Shown: piece after piece, positions 56,374 through 64,000 of the stretch
How positions within the stretch are numbered: position 1 is the stretch's first letter
How the letters are laid out: every line of letters begins with the position of its first letter
Origin: Codonopsis lanceolata
Taxonomy: Eukaryota > Streptophyta > Magnoliopsida > Asterales > Campanulaceae
Direction of reading: 5' to 3'
DNA length: 64,000 nucleotides
Assembly: GCA_013146195.2 (NCBI GenBank)
Contig: CM028379.1
Coordinates: forward strand, 87,044,617-87,108,616
Translations under genes and position numbers: made by a program
The notes under the pieces: model-generated
What the model was told of the DNA's origin: nothing
Database searches by the model: none
Seen by the model: only the letters and a program-made list of their open reading frames with translations

Positions 56374-57508
56374 TGTTGACCCTCATAGGTTCTAGATTTG
56401 GTTGAAGTCATCTTATGGTTCTATAGCACAGTGGCTAATAGGTCTGCGTACCAGTTAGTGTGGCAACTGTCTTACAATCAAGGGTGTTTAAAACTGTTTA
56501 GTGTTAGTTTCTCCAAGGCGCGGACCAGCAGGCTTCAACAGCAGCTTAGAAAGTACAATTCGAACAGTAGACTTGAAAGTCTGCTCAAGCTCAAAAATTC
56601 AAATTCAGCCAAAGCATGGAATTAAGTCACATGATATTTGATCTAGATATTTTTGAAATATCTAGTCAAATTATATTCAATTTATCTTCAATTTACTCTA
56701 TTTGGGAATGTCTTCTCTGCAACCACTGCATCTCTGATGACTGTGCTGCACTCATTCCACAAAGCGCCGAAATGCATTTAATGCATTATATCGTTGGACA
56801 CAGCCTCCTTATCCTTTGTCCAACGGTCCAAAAGATCTCACTGGTATTTATTCAAGTTTTGAAGATCTGAAGATACAACTCTTGCGCATTCAATATTCAA
56901 GCTTCATCTTCAATACTCAAGCATTCAAGAGATCAAAAGGACAAGAACTAACACTTCACCAAACTTCCTGAAGCTGCAGATCTGCCAGCCTTTACTTCGT
57001 TTCAGCTTCATCTAGTTTGCACTTAAACTGTTCTTTACTTTAGCACTTGGGAGGACAATTATTCATTGATTGTTTCTCTCATCATTATACACTTGGTTGA
57101 AAACTATTTTGTACACAATCCATTAGTGATCTTACCTTCACACCTAGTGGATAAACAAGTGTACCTTTCAAAATCCAAAGCTAACCACTTTGATAGTGGA
57201 CGTAGTACTATTCATAATCTGAACCACTCCTAAATTATGTGTCTTGTGTGATGTTTGTCTATTTCTTAGCTGCTGTTTGTACTTTACTTATTAAAGTCTG
57301 CTATTGTATTTGTCTTATTTCAACAGCAGCCTATCTATCTGATCTGGTCTAATTAAGTTTTCCGCTGCACTAACTCTTCTTGTAAAATTGATTTAAAAGA
57401 AAAGAAGAAAGTTTCTTTTAAGAAACATCTCAAAAAGCTTTTCAAATCTACTAGGCTATTCAACCCCCCCCCCCTCTAGCCTAGATTGAGCCCATTTTGG
57501 GACCAACA
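56374..57508 (+). repeat. 3' LTR of element G
   Basis: 1135 bp, TGTTGACCC...GGGACCAACA. Twenty-four bases before its end is the hairpin CTAGGCTA / TAGCCTAG (57451-57484) with a C-run loop. Confidence 0.88.
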
Positions 57509-57517
57509 GGAATCAAG

Positions 57518-57739
57518 TGCTTTAGTGATACTTCTTCAAGGGAAGCGAGTGGACAATATTAGAGGTGGTTGAGTTTGTTAGGAGGAGCGTATATTGTTTG
57601 AAGTATTGCCCAAGTCACTTATAAGTTTTTTCTATTTTGATTGCTGATGTAAAAATTCAGTGTTCAGTTGTAATAGAAGCTAAGTTCTTCTTTCTCATTT
57701 TCGTGAGCGCAATGTAGAAACTCTATTACTATTGTATCA
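57518..57739 (+). repeat. 5' LTR of element H
   Basis: Begins TGCTTTAGTGATAC and ends ATTGTATCA; matches 62281-62550 except that the 3' copy has about 50 extra bases near its end. Confidence 0.7.
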
Positions 57740-57751
57740 TGGTATCAGAGC
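57740..57751 (+). promoter_or_regulatory. primer binding site of element H
   Basis: 'tggtatcagagc' directly after the LTR, a perfect initiator Met tRNA complement as in most plant copia elements. Confidence 0.9.
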
Positions 57752-57832
57752 TTGTAGTGATCTGATTATCAGCTTCTGCATTTCAAATACTTAGACAATC
57801 TATTTCAGATTGTCATTTTCTTCTACTACACA

Positions 57833-59050
57833 ATGGCTACTGAAGTTACACAAATTACTGAAGTTGCAAGATAGACAGCTCTAGTAGTTGAAGAAGACGC
57901 ATATGCCTCAACAGAAGTTCATGTAATTCTTCCATTTTCGCATCCAATATATCTAAATTCAAGTGATCATCCAAGTTGGTGCTTAGTCACTCAAGTCTGG
58001 TCAATACAAACTACAACAAATGGAAGAGAGTAATGATGATTTCTCTTTCATCTAAACTCAAATTAGGTATTGTTATTGTACTAAACAAACAACCTAATTC
58101 TCAATCTAAGTACCTTTCTCACTGGCAGAGGTGTAATGACAATAATATCGTGGCTACTTAATTTTGTTTCTCCTGAAAATGGATCAAGCTTGGTTTATTT
58201 TAAAACAGCTAGGAAATATGGGATGACGTAGAGTGTAGGTTCACACAGGGAAATGCATCTAAAGTGTTTCAACTTAAGAAAGAGTTAATGAATCTTCAGA
58301 AAGGATCATTATCAATTCCAGATTATTTCACAAAATTTTGATCTGTCTCGGATGAGTTTGAGGAAGTTAGTAATATGCCAAAATGTGAATGTGTGTGTTA
58401 TTGTGATTCACTCTAGAAGATAGATGAATATGATCAATTAAAGAAGGTAACACAATTTCTTATTGAATTTAATGAAACCTACTCAGGCATACGTAGTTCA
58501 ATTTTGGCTATGAATCCATTACCTAATATGAGTACAACTATGTCATTTCTAATGCATGATCAAAAAGTGAAAGAATGTTCAGCTAAGCAAGCCTATTTTA
58601 CTGTTGATAACAATGTTACCACTACTATATTTGCCAAAAATGTGCTACATCCATCTAATCATAGAAAGAGTCTAAATAATTCTGGTAGGAAAATTGTTTC
58701 CAAAGGACATCTACTTTGTGATCATTATGGAGGAAATGGTCAAGTCAAGGATTTATGTTTCTTTCTTAATGGATTCCCTGATTGGCACAAGTTATATGGA
58801 GTAAAATCAGATCCTTCTAAGATGCCTAAGAATCTGAAGAACAAGGCTGGAGGTGCTCATGTCAATGCAACTATTGTGGTTAATGAAATAAATGATCCTG
58901 TTACTAACACTATTTCCTTATCTGAAGAACACTATAAACAGATGTTGAGTATGATTAATGAGCAAAGGACCACAAACTCAGATGTTCTCCAAACTACTCG
59001 GGTTGCAGGTGAGTTTTACACCACTCCAAGTGTTATAAGTTATGTACATT
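57833..59050 (+). pseudogene. gag of element H, frame-broken
   Basis: Starts MATEVTQITEVAR then a stop. 'NYNKWKRVMMISLSSKLKLG' (58010-58070) is the conserved start of copia gag. The middle has stops near 58160, 58200, 58340 and 58414. From 58504 a long open stretch contains the region after the capsid domain. The zinc knuckle is degenerate: 'CDHYGGNGQVKDLC' keeps the first and last Cys but has Tyr and Gln at inner positions. Confidence 0.65.
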
Positions 59051-59077
59051 GCAGTTCAGATGTCAAGCATAATCAAG

Positions 59078-62000
59078 AATGGATTATAGAATCTGGTACA
59101 TCTGATCATATCACTTCATCATTTTATCTACCCATTGATCCTATTCCTTTTGTGTCCATTATTCATTTGCCTAATGGTCTTACTACATCTATTACACATA
59201 CAGGGTCCATACATTTCTCTAGTGATATTATAACTCTCTTTCATGTTCTCTATACACCCGATTTCTCCCTTAATCTATTATTTGTTAGAAAACTTGGCTT
59301 CTAGTAATTACAGCTTATCCTTCTTTCCAACCTACTGTCTCTTTTAGGACTTGGTCTCCAAGACCTTGAAGGGGATTGGTAAGCTGGTTGGAGGCCTCTA
59401 CAAGCTTGAACTGCATACTCCTCAGTCTACTAGGCCTGTTATGTCTTGTTCTACAACTCTCAAGTCTAAAACATTATGGCACCACAGACTGGTCCATGTT
59501 CCTATGTCAATGTTGAAATATTATCCAATTTCATGTTCTAAACATGTTGAAAATACATTGTGTGATGTTTGTCATTTGGCTAAACAGTGCATAATTCCTT
59601 TTTCTCTTACCACTTCTCATGTAACTACTCTTTTTTCTTTAATTCACTATGACATCTGGGGCATCATACTTATGATGGTTGTCATTCCTTCTAAACCATA
59701 GTTGATGATTTCTCTAGATCCACATGGACCTACTTACTGTATTCCAAGACACATGTCCTTACTTATATGTAATTTTTTTTGAAAATGGTGCAAACACAAT
59801 TTCAAAACTGTTAGATCAGACAATGGATCTGAGTTTTTTAGTGATGACATGACTTCTCTTCACTCTTCTCTTGGTATTGCTCAACACAGTTCATGTGTTA
59901 AGACTCCCCAACAGAATGGAGGGTTGAAAGAAAACATAGGCATTTGCTCAATATTGCTTGGGCATTGAGATTTCAAGCCCATTTGCCTATAAGATTCTAG
60001 GGTGACTGCATTTTGGCATTCACTTATCTTATAAACAGGACTCCTCTCTCTATCCTTTCTCATAAAACACCATATGAAGTTCTTCTTCTTCAGTCACATT
60101 CTTACTCTTAACTTAGAGTATTTGGTTGTCTGTGTTTTTCTACTACTATAAAAGCTGGAAGAGATAAATTTTCTCCCAGAGCTTCTAAATGCATTTTCCT
60201 TGGATATCCTCCTGGCAAGAAAGCTTACAAGTTATATGATCTTCACACTCACAAAATCTTCTATTCTAGGGACGTTTTCTTCTATGAAGATCAATTTCCT
60301 GATGTCCCCTCTCCTTATCTCACCAATGAGTCTCACACTCCTATGTTTACTCCTCTTGATTATGTGCATGATGAACCTGACTTCCTGCATCCAACTTCTT
60401 TCCCTACTTCATCATCTCCCTTTGCTTCTCCCATTACTCCCATTTCTCCCTCACATGCTTCAACTCATTTGCCTACTCCACCTGTTTCTGACACTGCTCC
60501 TTCATCCAGGCCAGTTAGACAAAAGGTAGTTCCACGCAGGTACAAGGATTATGTCGGACTTCCTTGACAATGTACCACTGCAGGCTATCTAGGATCTTCC
60601 ATTTCCTATCCTTCTATATCTCCTGCCTATTATTTATATATCTGTAATATATCTACCTTATCTAAGCCTACTTCTTATATTCATGCTCTCAAAGATCCTA
60701 ATTAGGTTAATGTTATGGCAGCTGAACTAAATGCTTTAGAAACTAATAATACTTAGGAGTTGACTGAACTTCCTGTTAACAAGAAGCCAGTTGGGTGTAA
60801 ATGGTTGTTTAGGCTCAAATATAAGGCTCATGGCACCTTGGACAAGTACAAAGCCAAGCTTGTGGCTAAGGGGTTTACTCAAACAGAAGGGGATGATTAT
60901 TTTGAAACCTTTACCCCTGTTGCCAAGACAACAACAGTGCAGATGTTATTGGCTTTAATAGCTATAAAAGGGTGGCATCTTAGTCAGATGAATGTAGCCA
61001 ACGCTTTCTTACATGGGGAATTGGATGAGGAGGAGTATATGACTTTTCCTTAAGGCTATCCCATCCCTCCTTCCTTCTAGTCTAATTCGAATTGCTGCAG
61101 CTTTGATTACTTTTGGCTTTGTGAAGTCTAAGAGTGATCACGCCTCATTTACTCTGACCAAGGATGATTCATTTACTGCAATTCTGGTATATGTTGATGA
61201 TATCCTTAGTGTTGGTTCTCATCCTTCTGTTATTGATCAAGTTAAGGCTCATTTGCATTCCTCCTTTAAGATCAAGGACCTTGGACCCTTAAAGTTTTTT
61301 CTTGGTATTGAAGTGGCTAGGTTTGCCCAGGGTATATACATTCATTAGAGGAAATATGCTCTGGATACTGTCTCGGATGTTGGCTATTTGAATGATAAGT
61401 CTTCCAAAATTTCTATGAAACATCATCATACATTGGCTGCAGATCTTGGTGCTCCTATGAAGAATCCCAATCAGTATCGAAGACTTATTGGTAGGCTTGT
61501 CTATCTATCTATCTCTAGGTCTGATATATGTTATGATGTGCACATCCTTAGTCAGTTTTTGTCTACTCCTAGAGACCCTCATTGGGAGGCTGCTCTCAAG
61601 TTGGTTAGATACATAAAGGGATCTATTGGCCAGGGCCTCTTATATCCTATACACAGTTTTCTTTCCCTTTTATGTGTACTGTGATGCTGACTGGGCATCT
61701 TGTCCAACATCCATGAGGTCTTTGTCAGGATACTGTGTTTTGCTTGGTCAGTCTCTTGTATCATGGAAAGCAAAGAAGCAGGGAGTGGTGTCTAAGTCTT
61801 CCTGTGAGGCTGAATACAAGAGTCTGGCTAATGCCTCGTGTGAGGTTATGTGGCTTCTTGCTCTCCTTAAGGACTTTGGTGTGACTGGCCTTGCTCCAGT
61901 TTCTGTATTCTGTGACAACAAATATGCATTGCATCTTGCCTCTAATCTTGTATTTCATGAGAGGACAAAGCATATTGAGACTGATTGTTATTTCGTGCGA

Positions 62001-62258
62001 GACAAAATTGTTGTTGGTCAAATAGTTCCTCAATTTATTGCTACTCAAGATCAGCTTGTTGATATCTACACTCAGGCCTTGTCATCTCCTCAATTGCACT
62101 CCTTGATGTCCAAACTTAACGTGTTCAATCTTTTCTCCATGCTGGGCTTAAGGGATGATGTTAAGGATACTGCTCATAAAGTCAAGAAGGAAGATATTCG
62201 AGCTAAAGCAAACTACAAGGGAGTTGATTGTATAAGTGAGAAAGATAAGAAGGACTGA
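59078..62258 (+). pseudogene. pol of element H, with many interruptions
   Basis: The protease motif 'WIIESGTSDHITS' has Glu in place of the catalytic Asp. A pre-integrase block 'LWHHRLVHVPMSML' with CDVC follows at 59478. Integrase 'VRSDNGSEFF' (59811) and 'TPQQNG' (59905) remain but frames are broken. RT begins 'KPVGCKWLFRLKYKA' (60787), and 'LVYVDDILSVGSH' (61187) keeps the catalytic Asp pair. RNase H (61640-62258) has 'YCDADWASCPTSMRSLSGYC', 'HIETDCYFVRDK' and a long basic tail to 'SEKDKKD'. At least eight stops or shifts interrupt it. Confidence 0.8.
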
Positions 62259-62280
62259 AGGAATCTTTAGGGGAGTCAAG

Positions 62281-62550
62281 TGTTTTAGTGATACTTCTTC
62301 AAGGGAAGCGAGTGCACAATATTCAGAGGTGGTTGAGTCTGTTAGGAGGAACGTATATTGTTTGAAGTATTTCCCAAGTCACTTTTAAGTTTTTCTATTT
62401 TGATTGCTGATGTAAAAATTCAATTGTAATAGAAGCTAAGTTCTTCTTTATCATTTTGGTGAGTGCAATGTAGAAACTCCATTACTAAATGATCAATCTC
62501 TTCTCTGTTTCAATTCTCTCAACTTTCCAGTTCTTATTACAATTGTATCA
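62281..62550 (+). repeat. 3' LTR of element H
   Basis: Begins TGTTTTAGTGATAC after a purine-rich 'aggggagtcaag' and ends AATTGTATCA. Confidence 0.7.
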
Positions 62551-62831
62551 CCAACTTATCCTATCAGCCCTTGAATTTGGTCAAATGTGATTGGACTCTC
62601 AACATTCTAGGAAATAACCTAATCCTAGTACCAGTACTTAGTGACCATCCCACATATATGCAAGAACGTCTAAAGTTATAACGTCAGACACTACTAAGAT
62701 TGTCATTTGAATACTAGTAACAAATAGTTCAAGTTCAAGTCCTAACCCAGTAAGTTTCAATCTTTAAAGTGCTAGTTCAATTACAGGCAAAGAGTCTCTA
62801 TTTAAAAGTCAAACTTGTTTTAAAAAAAATA
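62551..62831. other. spacer
   Basis: Nothing recognised. Confidence 0.5.
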
Positions 62832-63089
62832 CTTCCTCCGTCCCTAAATTATTGTCCTAGTTGACCCGGTGCACGGATTAAGAAAAAATTATTTACTTGA
62901 TTATTTATATTGGTTTAATGTGTAGTTTCCTTTAAAACACATGTATATGTGGCCCATAATTAATGTAAGGTGAAAAAGTAAGGATAAAGTAGTAAAAGTG
63001 ATGTTCTAAAAAGGTAAGTTTCAAATTGGACAATTATTTTGGGACATGCGAAAAAGGAAAGGAGGATGATAATTTAGGAACTGAGGGAA
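62832..63089. mobile_element. Stowaway MITE
   Basis: Flanked by TA on both sides (62830-62831 and 63090-63091). The left end 'cttcctccgtccctaaatta' and the reverse complement of the right end 'ttccctcagttcctaaatta' are inverted repeats (16 of 20). The size of 258 bp is typical; no coding capacity. Confidence 0.85.
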
Positions 63090-63091
63090 TA

Positions 63092-63508
63092 ATACTTTTT
63101 GTAGTTCATTAATAATAAAATGACACTTTAATACTATATTTTAAAAAAATGGACTCTTTAAGTTCAACATCTCAAAATGAAATAGTGGACTCTTTGCCTA
63201 AGGAGTATAAGTTAGGGAGAAAATTGGGCCAAACCTTTTGGAAGAAATTATAACATCTTTTCTATGACCAAAATAAACAGAGTAAAATAAATTTGCATAC
63301 CACATACTACTATCATGCACATATTGTTAATGCTCTGGATAAGGTCCCTGCAGAAAAAAGGAATCAGAGGGATTTGTTTTCTAAGTTTCACGAGATTAGT
63401 GATCTCTATCCTTAAGACAAAAACAAGCGCCGCAATTAGTCTGGACGGATTTGAAACATGTTAGTCTCCCAGGGTTATGGAGCTTACTTGATTGAAGAGG
63501 CAAACTTC
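63092..63508. other. spacer
   Basis: AT-rich; near 63140-63200 another 'ggactcttt' inverted pair resembles a degenerate MITE. No gene recognised. Confidence 0.5.
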
Positions 63509-63630
63509 CAGGGAGTTGGGAGCAGTTGGGGCTTGTCTGAAACAAACACAACCGTTTAGAACACAACTGCAGGGAGTTGGGAGCAGTTGGAGCTTGTCTG
63601 AAACAGACACAATTGTTTCGGAACCAACTG
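63509..63630 (+). repeat. 61-bp tandem repeat, two copies
   Basis: Copies 63509-63569 and 63570-63630 both start 'cagggagttgggagcagttg' and share 'gcttgtctgaaaca'; they differ at about six positions. The open frame seen across it on the minus strand is explained by the repetition and has no recognisable domain. Confidence 0.88.
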
Positions 63631-63697
63631 CCGTTAACCGTCGCTGTAACCGTCAATGAACTGGCTTATTCAAAAGGGTCACACGAACTGAGGGCGG

Positions 63698-64000
63698 TGT
63701 GGGTCCCAAATGGCACAATAATAAGCTAGAAGGGGGGGTTGAATAGCTTATTAAACACTTAAAACTTTTTTAAGTAAATTCTTTGAAGGGTACTTGCAAT
63801 CTATTGAAAAGATAGAAGTAGCGGAAGACCTTCAAGGTAGTTGTTCCAGGTCTGCCGATAAGGACTACCGGTAGACCTTTTACAAGTTACTTAAGTTCTG
63901 CTGTAAACGGATAAAGATAATCAAAGTAATAAATAGTTCAAAAAGCAGACGAACAGTAAAGAATAACACAAGTATTTTGGGATGGTTCACACTATAAAGA
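63698..64000 (-). repeat. Sirevirus-type LTR I (minus strand, cut by window end)
   Basis: Begins 'tgtgggtcccaaatgg', matching the reverse complement of the LTR end of G (tgttggtcccaaaatgg). It carries the hairpin TAATAAGCTA / TAGCTTATTA (63719-63753) with a G-run loop on this strand, at the same distance from the LTR end as in F and G. Confidence 0.75.

Larger units (their letters stand above)
47769..57508 (+). mobile_element. Sirevirus-type Ty1/copia element G
   Basis: The end of the 5' LTR (47769-47802), a primer site, gag with two zinc knuckles and a coiled coil, protease, integrase, RT and RNase H in copia order, an accessory ORF with an intron, a polypurine tract and a 1135-bp 3' LTR. 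The long gag and the extra ORF between pol and 3' LTR fit the Sirevirus (Maximus/SIRE) lineage. Only a few stops and shifts interrupt pol, so it is fairly young. The left target duplication is hidden by the gap. Confidence 0.9.
57518..62550 (+). mobile_element. Ty1/copia element H
   Basis: A short 5' LTR (to 57739), perfect initiator Met tRNA primer site, gag, protease, integrase, RT, RNase H and 3' LTR (to 62550). The region similar between the two ends begins at 57509 and 62272 respectively; I place the LTR start at the TG that follows. No matching 5-bp duplication was found. Numerous stops show that it is older than G. Confidence 0.8.

Noticed and set aside
57504..57508. ccaac before element H and ccaac after it (62551) as target duplication of H
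   Set aside because: The left copy belongs to the LTR end of G, and the LTR of H would then start without TG; probably chance.
63396..63656. 86-residue minus-strand ORF with repeated NCSQLPG-type sequence
   Set aside because: Explained by the 61-bp tandem repeat; no domain.

Overview
The window is plant nuclear DNA, almost certainly from a eudicot. It is dominated by LTR retrotransposons of Ty3/gypsy (Tat/Retand-type, Athila-like, and a chromovirus-like remnant) and Ty1/copia (including Sirevirus-type) kinds, with several plant DNA transposons (hAT, Mutator-like, Stowaway). The long spacers are AT-rich. I recognise only one likely host gene, a small single-exon gene at 21490-21948 on the minus strand. 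Species cannot be fixed from the sequence.

Layout. 1-10784: a fragment of one Tat-type gypsy element (LTR tail, gag, start of protease), a 100-N gap, then a nearly full-length but frame-broken Tat-type element with matching LTR pieces, an extra archaeal-type RNase H domain and a decayed antisense ORF before the 3' LTR. 10785-27632: low-copy-looking DNA with the host gene, a 1.5-kb hAT element carrying a piece of a SEN1-like helicase gene, a small hAT MITE, a stack of nested inverted-repeat elements full of TA repeats, a Stowaway MITE and a possible solo LTR.

27633-41527: a nested stack. A copia LTR (K) was split by element C (gypsy, minus strand; 5-bp target duplication gtcct). The 3' LTR of C was then hit by a Mutator-like element with an internal 11-bp minisatellite (10-bp duplication) and by element D (Athila-like, non-autonomous; 5-bp duplication ataag). 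The undamaged second LTR of C gives the empty site for both later insertions. 41528-64000: an Athila-like LTR (E); the 3' half of a Sirevirus-type copia on the minus strand (F); a second 100-N gap; a nearly complete Sirevirus-type copia on the plus strand (G); a simpler copia (H); a Stowaway MITE; and the start of a third Sirevirus-type LTR (I).

How it fits together: apart from the host gene, the coding sequence is retroelement gag-pol and accessory ORFs, mostly interrupted. The points I would look at first are (1) a hairpin with two paired changes and a poly-C loop, at nearly fixed distance from the end of three Sirevirus LTRs; (2) the accessory ORF of the Sirevirus-type elements, which looks like a complete gene cassette with its own promoter-like region and an intron directly after the ATG; (3) a 467-codon uninterrupted ORF in element C in which a piece of reverse transcriptase sits inside the integrase; (4) the helicase fragment inside the hAT element; and (5) a systematic CAG/CTG difference between LTR copies that suggests base-calling error at methylated sites, which would mean some of the broken frames are not real.
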